64,000 bases of DNA from Lentinula raphanica (taxonomy: Eukaryota; Basidiomycota; Agaricomycetes; Agaricales; Omphalotaceae). Where the stretch lies: NCBI GenBank assembly GCA_027919835.1, contig JANVFP010000006.1, positions 1,302,001 to 1,366,000 on the forward strand. Reading direction: 5' to 3'. The position numbers and the translations under genes were made by a program. The notes under the pieces were generated by a model. It searched no databases and was not told the DNA's origin. It saw nothing but the letters and a program-made list of their open reading frames with translations. Shown here in pieces: positions 1 to 12,091 of the stretch. Each line of letters opens with the position of its first letter. Position 1 is the first letter of the stretch.

Positions 1-390
1 GACCACAAACACACACAGATACTGCACACAGACCCAAAAAGCTGTCTTGCTAAAGCTAGGATCGTAGACGTCTTCCCAGTCCCCGGTGGTCCGTAGAAGA
101 GCATGTGAGGTAGCTGCGCGAGTAAATAAGATTCTGAGCAAAATTCTACGCGTATTGCGTACATTCGTAGAAGATAAGGTCTTGCGCAACACAGCGACAG
201 TATGATCCTGCGCCGAGACATCATCAATAGTTTTGGGTCGACTGGAGAGGTATCATGAGTGAAAACCGTGTCTCTTGAGGAAGTCACTTTACTATTTCTC
301 GACCCATGGCTGCAGAGCGGGATCGACGACGTGTTTTGGTGTTGATTTGGCAGTTTGAGGTTGTGGTTTGAAGAAAGACGCCATACCCAT
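1..390 (-). CDS. RFC2: Replication factor C subunit (yeast Rfc2 / human RFC4 type), 5' part
   Basis: This is the N-terminal part of an AAA+ clamp-loader subunit that helps load PCNA onto primed DNA in the nucleus. Coding exons read 390-293, 241-163 and 113-34, separated by two introns of about 50 nt. A third intron starts at 33 and the gene runs off the left edge. The sequence shows the family signature PWVEKYRPK, then [13 protein letters not shown], then a perfect Walker A in [18 protein letters not shown]. The Ala-Gln-Asp-His box and the [11 protein letters not shown] wording fit the Rfc2/RFC4 branch better than other RFC subunits. The start could be the ATG at 390 or 384 (MGMASFF or MASFF). 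The gene is divergent from CAF-1 with a 112-bp shared promoter. Identity is clear; assignment to the exact paralogue is inference from motif wording. Confidence 0.93.
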
Positions 391-502
391 GGACAAAACG
401 CGTGACCAAAAGTCATCGACCAAGCGTGATGAGCGTGACAAATTGAAAAAGCTTCTGATTCTCTCAACAGCTCTCTTGTGTCCGTCAACGAAATTGACCA
501 TT
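391..502. promoter_or_regulatory. Bidirectional promoter of RFC2 and CAF-1 with an ACGCGT (MCB) element
   Basis: Only 112 bp separate the two start codons. An exact MluI cell-cycle box ACGCGT lies at 398-403. This is the element bound by MBF/DSC1 at G1/S genes in yeasts. Both flanking genes act in S phase, so co-regulation is a reasonable inference. No TATA box is evident. Confidence 0.6.
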
Positions 503-3171
503 ATGTCCACCCCTTCGAGCAGCAAAGGTAATTCTTCGCTCTATCTCGATATACTTTAAACTAATCTGATTATAAGCCCCAGCTGTTGAGTCAGGTATTG
601 TTTTTGACAAAAAACGCGTCACTTCAAACTGAAGAGTCTGTAAACAGACGCATCACGGAGGGTATCACTCATGGAGCTGAAGAATGGGAAAGTCGTTTTG
701 AGGCAGAAGATTTATTCGCTGGAGAAGCACTCGGAAACACTCCAGGGTTCGTCCCAGACGCGTCTTTCCCCTCATTGCCGATCGGTTATTCACCCATGAC
801 TTTAGAGCTCGTGAAATTTCGAGAAATGATACAAGACCTCGTCGCCAATCATGGTACCCCTTTGGCAGCTATACCTGATGAGTATCAATCGCTCATTGCC
901 AAACTGGTACACGAAAGGTGCGCCATATCAGTCCAGATTACCACATGAAAATTTCACAAAGTCATCATTGCAGCGACAAAACCCTACCCGCACTTGCGAA
1001 GCATATACACTCTCAATTGCTTCCATCAGACGAGGACGATGATGAGAACGACGCGTCTTCCGTCGCTCTCCTCCTCCCTTCATCTATCATAGAAGATGCA
1101 ATCCAAGCAGTTGCGCAACGCAACAACTACGGTATAGAAACCGATTCAGGAGTCAAGGCTGCGGCCTCGACCTGCGTCTGGCGCTGGGAAGTGAAGGAAT
1201 CATGTCTGCACTGGCTACCCAAGACTGCACAGGAGAAGGTTGCCAATAGACGAGCAGAAAGGGTCAAGGTACGGTGCTCGTTGCTTACTGGAATTGATTC
1301 TGATATTTGTTGTGTAGGCGAAGAACGATCTGATGACGATCTTTAGAGCTCTGCCTGAGGAGGAACAACGTACGATTCTCCACATCAAAACAAACACCAA
1401 AATACAGAGCGAGGATAAGGGGAAAGCAGCTCAACCATCTGCATCGCAAATCCCAAATCAAACCTTTCCAGGTTCGGCCCCACCCCAGGCTAACGGGACT
1501 GAGAACGCAAGCGTGAGCTGTTATCATGTCCATCCAGACTTCTGTCATTCTCAAGCACATCATTCTAGTCAGAGCAGGCCAAATCGAAAGTTGGCAGGCC
1601 AAAGAAGGACGCGGAGAAAGCAGAGAAGGTATGTATATCTCAGCGGCCAATGCGATTTCGGCTAAACCCATGGTCGCAGGTGAAGAAGGAAAAGAATGCT
1701 CAGAAATCTCTCATGAAGAATTTCTTCACTAAAGCAAAGCCCAGTCTCAAAGCATCCTCTTCAAATGTCTCTGAATCAAACAAAGCAGGTCCCTCAACTA
1801 GTCTCTCAGATTTCAACAGGACATTCAAACCATTCGTGCTCAAGAAAGGCGCCCAGATGGCTCCTATCAATGCGTTTCTCGAGTATAAACCAATGGCTGG
1901 GACGCAAGATGATGCCATTATCGTAGACGAGGATGAAAGCTCTACCATTGCCTCTACAAGTGCCAGAGTTTTCCATCAAAGCTCCCAAGGTCGGAGTTCG
2001 GTTATTCGACCAATTTCTGATGCTGATCATCCTCCAGACCGTCTTTCTCAAATCCTCCGAACATTACCACCTCCTGTAGCAGGGCCGTTGAAGCGCCCAC
2101 CTACCTCATCAACGCTTAGAATGAAAACGTACTATCCCCTCGCTGTGCGGGATGTCATGAAACAACTTTCGGAAGCTGAAGTTCTCGGAGACACATCTTC
2201 TGTGCGAAGGATACACCGTCAGCTAGCGGATCGCACTCTCTTTCCTTCTAAAATCTTCATCTTCAGCGAGGACTCGCGACCAGGATATTATGGCACCTGG
2301 ACTAGGAGCTCTAAATTGATAGGAGCCCGCACACCGTTTGCGAAAGACGTTCTAGAAATCGACTATGGATACGACAGTGGGGAAGACTGGGAAGAAGAGC
2401 CTGCGGGTGACGCTGATGATGTTATGGACGATGCTGAGGATGATCTTACCGAAGATCGCGATTCAGATATAGACGACTGGCTCGTAGATGACGACGAAAT
2501 CGAGGAAGGCCTCCCCATCAACGAACCCGAACTTTCAGTCTCAGCGAAACGGAAAGCAGAATTTGCACATGCAGACACCACAAAGAAGCGCAAGGTTGTC
2601 GTGCCACTTGTCCCTTTCGCGAAGGGTCCATGCTGGGAGACTGCCATCGGCCAATCCGAAAGCACATTTCATCCGTTTCAAATTCGACTTTTGAATGGTA
2701 CGTTTCTATCGGATTTTTCTAGAGCCTCGAGTCTTGATATCCTTCTAACAAGATACCCCATTCCCCGTCGACCCTTTCACGTTTGTTTCTACTGTCGTGG
2801 AGCAGCGAAAACCAGCGAAGACCGTAGAACGAAGCTTCGCGGTCCCTTCTCTGCCGAATCACGTTGTGCAAGGGAGTACACAGGGACCAGATATGGGGTC
2901 CTCGTCCACACTCGCGACACCAGCGCCCAGGAGACCTGCCATCACTCCAAAGACAACTTTCCCAGATGAACATTTACCGATATTGTTGTCACAGATCAAT
3001 ACTGCTCAGGCAGCCAATCTAACGGTCCTGATAGAAGCAGTTGCACAGAAGCTTCGGGAGCACAACGTGAAGAAGAATGCAATTGAGGCGAAGATTCGAG
3101 AGGTAGGAGAGAAGTGTAAGGTCAGAAAGTTCTGGGTGGTGAAGGAAAATTATCCTGTGGGTATTGCTTGA
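503..3171 (+). CDS. CAC1: Chromatin assembly factor 1 large subunit (p150/Cac1)
   Basis: CAF-1 deposits H3-H4 behind the replication fork through PCNA; this is its large subunit. Eight exons stay in frame: 503-527, 648-746, 806-917, 974-1268, 1318-1512, 1578-1628, 1680-2697 and 2753-3171, giving about 737 residues. Visible features are MELKNGKVV near the N-terminus, an AT-hook-like VGRPKKD near residue 245, and a basic/Ser-rich linker. Next comes the hallmark CAF1A block with PGYYGTWTRSSK (about residue 455) and the acidic YGYDSGEDWEEE stretch. A KKRK basic cluster and a C-terminal winged-helix-like end (REHNVKKNAIEAKIREV...FWVV) follow. The second intron boundary was chosen because it restores ELKNGKVV and LQELVKFREM, which are typical of the family. 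Divergent from RFC2. Confidence 0.85.
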
Positions 3172-4167
3172 ATTTTCATGGACGGAGGCATCATACTGAC
3201 CGCGGAGGTGCGTGTAGTTGAATAAGACGAGTACTGCCTGAACGGTGAATCTACAAATCTATGGTATCAATTTATATCTCAATTTTTTTATCAACTGGAA
3301 GCTTTACTGCAGACGTCAATCTTGTATAACACGCTGAAGCCTGAAACGCTAACTTGGAGTACGAGTGGACTCAACAGTCACTCCGCACGAATGATCCCGT
3401 CCGCATTTCACCGTACATATGAGGATCACATGAAGGCACTCAGTCATCCTGGGACTTGCAGAGTCCAAACGGTTAACCGTTCCAACTTGCCTTCTTGTCT
3501 CAAGCCCACAATCGCCTCCCGTAGACGTGCTATGCCAGCCTCCATGGCCAAGGTTTGTCCTCAGTGTGCCACTTCTACAAGAGTCGTGCGAGACAGACAA
3601 TCCCTGAACGTGGCAATCATTGGCGTCGCCATAAAAAGTATCCACACGTATGAACTGATGTACAACATATAGTACATCATGATCATCCTGCGTCTTTCAG
3701 GTGACCTGTGAATAGATGACTTTTCCGTTGCATTGCTTGGGCGCGGCACCGCCTTTCTTCGAACTTATCGTGGATGATAGAGCTGATACTTGTAAATGAG
3801 GTAGTGTATGGTGTAGTGTCAGCTTTCGTCGACGTTATGAAGGTCGATTCGGACTGGAAGTAATGGCCCATAAATGGGAATTGTCAAATGACGCAACTCT
3901 TCACGACCACATGACTCCCGCTTTGTGCTCCTCAGCGCTGCTTTTACGTTTCCGCGGCGCCTTGAACTCCAAATGCTCGTCATTTTTTACTACAATCGTC
4001 ATGGCTCCATAAAGATAATCAACGCCCATTCAGACTCCTCTTGGTGATGATGTCAATTTTTGACTTGAGCAAAATATAAAAGCTTTCGACCGTGCCATGA
4101 TTGTTAGAAACATTCCCACTTACACAACACTCACATTGGTACCACTTCAATTACCTCAAATACCATC
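3172..4167. other. Intergenic, no supported gene
   Basis: About 1 kb between CAF-1 and the CON-6 gene. Short open frames on both strands show no recognisable motif and no coherent splicing. The last 100 bp contain the TATA-like promoter of the next gene. Confidence 0.6.
4071..4081 (+). promoter_or_regulatory. TATA-like element of the CON-6 gene
   Basis: The stretch AAAATATAAAA lies about 90 nt upstream of the chosen ATG at 4168. A strong TATA suits a stress- or development-induced gene. Confidence 0.5.
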
Positions 4168-4774
4168 ATGGTCTCTGGTAAGTGTTGCTATATGCTGAAT
4201 GTCCAACTTGATTGCATACCGAACTTCTAAACGCGTGGAATAGCATCCGATAAACACCAACATCACGTCGCAGGCGGTCTCAAGGCCGCTCTACATAACC
4301 CGAACGTTTCTGAACAGGCAAAAGACGACGCTTTACAGCGTCTGGAGAGAATGGGGGAGGTAGCTGGGACCGAGATCAACGAAGGCCCGTCTTATGACGA
4401 GGAAACCAACCGAAGACTCGGAGGTTATAAGGCTACTCTCACGAGTGAGTCTATTTCACTAGGTGGTTGTTCTAAGAGCCATCTAACTTACCGATTGGTG
4501 TACATAGATGACCGAACTTCCGACGAAGCCAAGGACCATGCTCGCGAGGTCCTCGAGGCTGCTGGTATCGAAGTCAACGATGGGCATTCATCTTCGGATG
4601 AACATGCAAAGAGAGTCCTGGCTGGTTATAAGGCCGCAATTCACAGTAAGTTCAAATCGTTTCGGTACATAACGATCACCAACATTGGCTTAACTTTCTG
4701 AAGACCCAAATGTTTCGCAAGAAGCCAAAATTCATGCAAAACAATTTCTACGTGAACACGGCGAATCGGCGTAA
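4168..4774 (+). CDS. CON-6 family conidiation/stress protein
   Basis: Four exons (4168-4177, 4244-4444, 4508-4645, 4704-4774) encode 139 residues. Three imperfect repeats of the CON-6 motif are visible: GGLKAALHNPNVSEQAK, GGYKATLTNDRTSDEAK and AGYKAAIHNPNVSQEAK. Each is followed by a short helix (DALQRL, HAREVL, HAKQFL). CON-6 proteins are small, soluble and probably disordered; they accumulate during sporulation or stress in fungi, and their molecular role is unknown. The first exon is only ten coding bases, and introns fall at nearly the same point of each repeat, consistent with growth by exon duplication. All junctions keep phase 1. A TATA-like box precedes the gene. Confidence 0.88.
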
Positions 4775-5193
4775 ACGCAGAGCACTTGCCAATCTTGAAG
4801 TCAATCATAGTCAATCTATCATGGAGAAGTATAGATCTTGTACACCTACTTACCACTGCTTGTAATTTCAATGTACCCATCAAATCTCGACTCTAGTCGA
4901 CCGCTGAGTGCTGAACGTTAACGTCGGTTAGAATGTTCTAATCCCCTTCGAGCGCGCATATGATATCAGCGAGTCTTGATATAATACCTGTTGAGAGTCA
5001 ATATGGATGTCTACTACCTCCAACCAGTTGTGTAATTCTGCAAACACCTTCACAATCGTGGGACGATGTCAAATGATGGTTGAATCGAATAACCCCACCT
5101 AAGGCTACAACTGTAAGCGCCCATCTGTCTCGAGGTAGTCATATTGATTCAAATTATCAACGAATTCCGAAATTCCAGGTACTATAAGGGAGT
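4775..5193. other. Short intergenic region between convergent genes
   Basis: About 420 bp between the 3' ends of the CON-6 gene and the H15 gene. No gene, repeat or RNA is evident. Confidence 0.6.
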
Positions 5194-6839
5194 TTATACG
5201 ATGACCTCGTCCATATCCTCGTCATCTGAATCATCATCGACATCAGCCATAGGCATCAGCTCTGTGACAGACCTTGATGCTGACAATGAACTTGAGTCGG
5301 AAGGTCGCTGCACTTCCGATTGTGCTGTTGAATGTGATTCTCGTGATGGAGGGACTGCTTCGGACAAATCGAGTGATTGTGAAGATAACGAGTGGTGATC
5401 TGTAGTAGGGACATTCCCACTGCTGGCGGAGGTTACTGTAAGTTCATGTGTACTCGATAGAGCTGGGATAACACTAGAATTTGGATCGGTTTCCTCCGAG
5501 ATCCCGGCAATTTCAGAGAGTTGTGCCGCGAGAAGGATCAGTTGCGCTTGGAGCTGTGCGCGACCATCACTCGCACTAGACGCAACGGAATCATCTGCAA
5601 CCTTCACGGTCGTGGTATCTGTAGATGAGACGGACGGTACCAGTGCCACATCCGAATTCTGCTTCTCTGTTGACTTCAGCAAATCTCCACTGAAGTTGAG
5701 AGCCTTCAAAATATGTTGAGCCGCCTCAAACGCATCGCCGATGTCGCCTGCTGCATCTTCTTCAGGATTTTGTGACTGATGCGCTTGAGCAGCGGCTGGA
5801 GTATAGGGAAACATGTAAGCTGGTTGTGGATACACTGGCATTTTCTGAGCATGCTGTGGAAACGAAGGATTTCGTGCATGAGGAGGCGGAGGAGGTAGAG
5901 AATTAGAGTGTGACTGGGGACGTCGAGTCGTCCTTCTTGTGGTCTAGACCAACGTAAGCTCCAACCCAAGTCTTCACAGGCAAATAACATACAGTACCGC
6001 CTTTCCAATGCGGGTTTAATCGGTATTTCCCAGTGAGACTTTTTTCAAATCTCCCACGTTTGTATGCTTTCTGTAAGGCTTGACTTGCAGATGGACGAAA
6101 ATTTGCTTGCACTCGATAGTGGTCAACCATCCAGGTGTAAATATCCTTGGGTGCAAGGCCTTCCGGGTCTCGAAAATCATTCAAAGCTTCTACTATCATG
6201 TCTTCGTAACTCGGCATGTCATCAGATGGTTGTGTTTCCTGGTGGGGAGGTTGTGAATGTACAGCAGTGGGAAGCGGTGCGTATGGTTGGGTGGCACCAT
6301 ATGGAGAGTGTGAGTATGAGGACCACGAAGCCTGAGGATAGTAAGGAGTATGAGGATATGCTGGTTGGTGTGCAAATGCAAACCGTTGTATTGGAGGAGC
6401 AGGATTCGAGGTCGAGGTCGAGGTCGAGGGAGGACCTGGCGTTTCTGATGCTATATTAGGTGCCGTAGGAGGGTCCGAAGGTTTGTCTGCCGGTGATGAT
6501 GTACTTGGCGACGAGGCTGGGGCTGGTACGGATTTTGCACCAGGTGTTTGCTGAAGTGTCTTGATGGCCTCATCAAGGTCTGCGGGCCAGACGGTAGCTT
6601 TGACTGTAGCAGATATATGTATGTCGAATGTCAAGCATATTTCGATGACTTGTGGTGGCGGTAAGAGTGAAAGATAGCGTCGTTTGCGTTCATGGTCATC
6701 AGGGGTTGTGGTTGTGTTGGCTGTAGTTCAATAATGAGACGAGAGATAGGACAGAAGAAAATGAGATATTATCCTGACCCGATAATGGTGCATGACCTTG
6801 CGGATCTGAGTTGGTTTGAGATGAAGTTTCCACTTGCAT
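5194..6839 (-). CDS. H15 (linker histone H1/H5 fold) domain protein, low-complexity tail
   Basis: Three exons (6839-6779, 6720-5993, 5943-5194) encode about 512 residues. A region at about 190-258 reads PSYEDMIVEAL, GLAPKDIYTWMV, FRPSASQALQKA and GRFEKSLTGKYRLN. This matches the winged-helix H15 domain of linker histones, with the expected Lys/Arg-rich third helix and wing. Unlike a canonical H1, the protein lacks a long Lys-rich tail. It has Pro/Ser/Tyr-rich flanks instead, and the C-terminus is acidic and Ser-rich, ending DDSDDEDMDEVIV. It is probably a chromatin-binding protein of unknown specific role. The start was chosen at MQVETSSQ because the 58-n intron then joins in frame to the rest; no in-frame ATG exists closer. 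Divergent from the 7008 gene. Confidence 0.75.
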
Positions 6840-7007
6840 CGTTCCGGCTCACGATAAACTGTACAGTTTTCTCAAGTTTGGTAGGTGGCTTGCTTACCAA
6901 GACATGCACTAAGTCTGATAAGATAAGATCTAACTCCCTGTCACACAGTCATCTGACTTTAGACTATCTGGAACGCGTGACGCGATCCCTCTTCGCGAAC
7001 GTCCATC
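6840..7007. promoter_or_regulatory. Bidirectional promoter with ACGCGT, H15 gene and axis-candidate gene
   Basis: The 168-bp spacer holds an exact ACGCGT at 6973-6978, followed by a second GACGCG, about 30 nt before the plus-strand ATG. MBF-type factors that bind this box drive premeiotic S-phase genes in fission yeast. A role here is inference. Confidence 0.45.
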
Positions 7008-10000
7008 ATGGCAGCCGGTGTTGCTTGGACTGATGTGAAGTCAGCCTTCCGGAACTTGAAGTCGAAGGCCAGAAAGCAGTCTGAATTTGGCGCTGCTCTC
7101 AATAAACTATCTACCGTACTTGTCAAGCTTGTGAGCAGCCCATTTGATTGCATTGATCTCTACCGTACTGAACCTGATCTTCTACAAGGAATCATCTTCG
7201 CTGGACTCAAAGGTTGTTGCTGAAATATGCGCGTCTATCCGACAAGAAATGGCGCAACTCTACAAACCGTTCCTACTCGAGGCCGTGCTTCTGAGTTCCA
7301 CGCTTTTTGACTGTATCCAGACCCAGAAGGCCACCACGCATGATATTTCGTTACTGCGGTTCTGGGAGCATGTTCAAAAATCAATCTTGTCTGGTGTATT
7401 GGTGTGTATCCAGTTGGTCCATATTCTTCGGATAATATAACGCCATCTCAGGATTATCTTGAAGAAATGCAAAATTCGGATATAAAAACCAACGAAACAA
7501 TCGCAGACCATATGTTCGCTGTCCTGTGTCGACATTTTTTTCCTTCAGAATCGAACAAAAACTACGAAGAAATCAGTATTGAGCTTAAAACAACCGTCAG
7601 TCTTTTGTCAAGCTCTGTTCCGCCACTTTCTGATTCATATATGCGCAATGTTTGACCGTAACAGGTCTATATCCTTCTGTCCGACACGGTCAAGAATCAC
7701 CATTCATTGCAGAAAAAGCTTCGCGACCCCAAACTGCTCGGGGGGTGTGTCTTCTTCTAAATTGTATATAGCTATACCTGATAACGCCGAATTCCAGCGC
7801 ACGTTTTGGCCTTGAGCTGGTCAGAGTCAGAGGTTCGCGCTTTATTCTATTGATTTGGAACGGTATCTCTTAATTGAACGCAGCCTATCTTCATCTGGAG
7901 GCACTCTTCGAGTTATTTGAAAAGCTCATACCCGAAAATGTGGATGAATTCAACCTCTTCATTGATAGCGTGTTCAACCCAGCCATCTTCTCTCAACACA
8001 AAGAGCTGAAGCGGATCGTCGGTTCTTTCAAGAATCAATCGTGGGATGAAGTTTTTCCAACAGTGGTTCAAACTTTCGCTGGAATGAACATAAAATTGTA
8101 AGATCAATTGACAGTCTGAGCAGAATACGGTACTAAACCTTCATTAGCCCTCAGCCAATTCCTATCACAGATGCCGCGCTTTCAGATTCTTCTCCCTGTC
8201 CATCAGAAACCATATACGTCGATCAGCGTGGTCTGACATACAACGTCGACGTCGTAGGTCATAACGAGTGCTTCCTATTGTATGCGTTCTCAACATGGAC
8301 TTCGCTTAGGACGACGCGCTCGATACATGCCACGTAGCTTTTCACAATATGGTCAAGATTCGATACTCTCGATATTCCCAGCCTTCTGTATCAACGACTA
8401 CCTTCAATTTTGAACTAACAAGTCCTCCAACTATTGGCAAAGATGTCCCTGAACCTAGAGCCGTTACATTGACGATCGACATCCCACGTCCTAAACGTGA
8501 CCATTTTCTCAACGTTCTGAAGGCCAGAGGTTTGGTCAGTCCTTGATTTTGACTCTGCCTGAGGAAGCGATGTTTAGATGGATCATTAGGTATCACTATT
8601 TGATCAAACTGAGCGCAAGATATCATTAGCAGCGTCAAATAAACCATTGGATGTCTCAAGCCAAGTGAAAGAACTTCCAACCCAGACTTTTCCCGTGAGT
8701 GTGGGTCTCGTTTTCGTGATAGATGTCACCCATTCATGATATCTGTACTGCAGGAGAAAAGCCGAAAAAGTATGTAGCCCATATGCTTCCTGTTTCCGAT
8801 GTTCACTGCTCCTGCTCCTCCAGTCCTAGGAGAAATGTCACCTCCGAATATAATCCTGGTCCCTTCCAGCTCTCCGATTTCCAAGAAAGTTACCCCGATA
8901 CGCAATAATGCGGATTTGCCGGATTCAGCCCAAGCCGCTGGGAAGCCGTCGAAGAAAGGAAGAAATGTCGTTTTGTCAGATGATGAGATGGAGGAGGTCT
9001 CTCCGCCTAAGAAGATGGTCAAAACAGCGTCATCTAAAAGTCTTCACAAGCAAAACGATGCTCGAAACAAGATGTCGGCGGGTACAGCTTACGGGAAGGT
9101 GAATTCCATCGCGAACAAGGCTGGTACGTCATTTAATCGACGAGGGAAAGTTCCGCTCTACAAGCTTTGTTTCCAGAGTCATCTAATGACAGTGATCAAT
9201 CTCCTGATCCTTCGAAAAAAAACGGGATCAAGAGAAAGGTGCCGGAAGTGGAGGATTGTCTCAATCGCCCCTCGAAACGACCTCGTCCAGATCCCGAATC
9301 TTCTCCGGTTAGATCGCCTCTTTCAGGGAAGACTCCTCATCACTATAAGAAATATGGGAAGAGGGAAAGAGGACGCACCAGTTCACCACCTGCTGAGAAT
9401 TCTTACGAAGATGAACTAGATTCCATCCCCCAGTCCACCACTACAAAGGCAACGGAGAAGCCTGCTGTTGGAACAATGAAGGGAGGTGTAGTAGCTAACG
9501 CAATGAAGGGGAAGAAGGGAAATGACAAAGCGAAGGATAAGGCTCCTGGTACATTCCGTCTAAATGTTCGGGGTTCATATTTTGAATTGATGTTTATTTT
9601 AGAGAAAGCGGTACCAAAAGCAAAAGCCAAACCTGGATCGGTATGTTTCTTGTAGTCAAATCGCATATGAATTCCACATTGCAGCAACTCATTGATTATT
9701 TCAGGTTACTGTAGCCGTCGTCGCAGATGCCAAAACAACCAGACGTTCTGCTCGCGTGGCGGGTAAACCAGTGAGTTGGTCCGCGCACGTCACATAAGTG
9801 CTAACAGGTTGCGATCGTATCAGATTCAGACGAAGGATGGTTCACCACCAAGAGATGAAGCACGGAATAAAGTTACGAAGGTATCCCCTTCAATCTGATG
9901 GCTCATGAAGTTACTCATGCGTTTCAGACGGAGAAGGAAGAAAAGGTAGTAACAAAGAACTCGCGTCCCAGGCCGAAAGCTATTGTCAACAAGAAGGTAA

Positions 10001-11918
10001 AGTCAAACGCCTAGTTATGCACCGAGATACCTCATTTTCATCCTTCCTTTCGAGGCGCCGGTGGAGAAAGGTGATGTCACGAAACAACCTCTGGTGGAAC
10101 CAACGAAATCCACAACTCTCTCGCCGGATATCACGGTGCGTATAACTTGCGTCTTTCTTTCTCTCGCGTAATATCCATCTAAGCATGTTCAACACAAGAC
10201 ACAGTCATACACAAAACAAAAAGTAGGTGATTTTCATTGTGTATGGTTCATTGCAATGATTTGTTCGCAAGGTTGCGAGGGTCAAGAAAGATCAAAAGGC
10301 GCCTTGGGAAAAGAGTGACTTCAAGACACAGCTTGAAAAACCCGCGAACTCTTCGCCTTCGAAGTCGAACATTGAATCGAACCCTACTTCTGGTATCGAC
10401 CTGCATGTCCAGACCCCACCTGGCGAAGAATTCGATCATCTTGATATAGAAGAAATCCACCTCAAGGTAACTCCGCATTGTTTTCGTCTGAGCCGCGCAC
10501 ACGACATCATATCATATACATAGCCTGACAGCGACAACTCAAATCACGATGCACAGATCAGCGTTGACCTTCACAAGAGTGCAAACCGCCTCGTGCCCGA
10601 AGCAATAGACCTCACCATTGATTCTCCAGTTTCAAAGAACCGTTCGATCTCAACTCTCACAACTCATATCGTACCCAAGTCTCATGATGATCAAGCTTCT
10701 CCTTTCGGAAATATAGAACTAACAAAACCCGATTCAATTTCAAAATTAGCCAGGACCGTTAGCCTTGCTAAGGCTAGCTCTCATGACACCGAACATAAGT
10801 TTCCTCATGACAATCTTGCAACTCACTATTCTCCTGCGCCTGCTCCTGCTTCTCCTATGCCTACTATACTCCCTGCTGTCTCTGCTTCTCTCAAAATCCA
10901 TGCTCAAGATATGTTTCAAGCAAAAGCTGGACCACATCTCGATTATATACCAGCTATGGAGAAAGAAATTCTCCCTATCTCGGGAACATCAAACATCTCA
11001 AAGAACGCAGTTGCTAGGCTCGAAATTTCCCCTGCGGCCACTTCATCGCGCCGAACTGTCCTCGATTCCACCAAGATTCAAGCTTCAACTCCTTCAAGTC
11101 ATGCTATCAAGAATACATCATTCGAGCGTCCGTCTACTAAGTCTGAGCGTGTGCACCAGCAACAGCATGTCGCTTTCTCCCTTCTGCCCCAGTTCCCTCA
11201 CCAAACAGGTCCAATGACCGCCAAACACTGGGATACAAACCAGCACGACCATGGTGAGGTCGATATCGTTGTGTCCGCTCTATTCTGAATGTCACCCTGT
11301 ACAGTGCCTCCGCGAGGTCAGAACAAAGATCCCAGTGGTAACTATCGTCTAAGCAAAGGGGGCTTAACCTGAACAAGGGAAAAGATAACGAGATCCGCGA
11401 TATTTTTGAGGTAACGAATGAGCAATTCAGCGTTAATGCTTTGACTAATTTCGTGTCAGATATTGAACGATATTCAGAAGGTCTTGATCAACTTACCAGC
11501 GCACAGACCCATTATTGAAGGGAAATTCATTCATAGGTGTTGGTCAGCAAAATATCGAATCGATTTGACTCTGTCAAGAAGGAAGTCCGGATAGGTCGAG
11601 ACAGCATTCTTCGCTCAGCCGCTGCCGACATCGACAAGATGCGGGCTGAAAGGTTTGTGTCGTCATCGCTCTCTATATATTTGTTCAACAACTTTGAACA
11701 GTGCTCAACACTATAACGCGTTGGTCGACCTTGAATCAGAATATGCATCATTCCGACGCTACGTGGACCGACACTTAGAGAATCTGTGCTCTCTTGATCA
11801 GGTCGTCATTAGCAGGGTTGGCGAGGTTATTCAGCATCATGACCGTTCAGGATTATCAAAGAAATTTTCGAAGTCTTTGCCTGCAGTTCCGGCTTCCTTC
11901 CTCAGATTCAGTAACTGA
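7008..11918 (+). CDS. Candidate meiotic chromosome axis core protein (Red1/SYCP2/Asy-like)
   Basis: Twenty-five exons keep one frame from ATG 7008 to TGA 11918 and encode about 1210 residues. The N-terminal 400 residues are compact and helical, ARM-like in appearance (SKVVAEICASIRQEMAQLYK, YLHLEALFELFEKL). They are followed by a beta-rich block ending RPKRDHFLNVLKARGLV. The middle 650 residues are disordered and rich in Lys, Ser and Pro, with NLS-like KRPRPDP and repeated AT-rich basic patches. The last about 120 residues form a predicted coiled coil (FDSVKKEVRIGRDSILR...ALVDLESEYASFRRYV). This order (ARM-like plus SLD-like N-terminus, disordered linker, C-terminal coiled coil) is that of meiotic axis cores. 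No motif proves it; other large chromatin scaffolds are possible. Exons include a 16-nt one at 8754-8769. The coding continuity over 24 introns argues that the gene is functional. Confidence 0.6.
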
Positions 11919-12091
11919 CAGTAGTTCGTGATATGTGTTTTGTGATACAATGTTCATGAGGTGGTATAATATACGTATACACCTGGAGTACACGCACAGC
12001 GATATCGAAAGCTATGTATTGTAAGAGATGAAAAAAGTACGCAAGCAGATAGTCATCATAAAACGTCCGTGCTGCTCGAACATCCAGATTA

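Noticed and set aside
3322..3672. Plus-strand open frame after CAF-1
   Set aside because: No recognisable motif or promoter; the minus strand has an equally long frame there.
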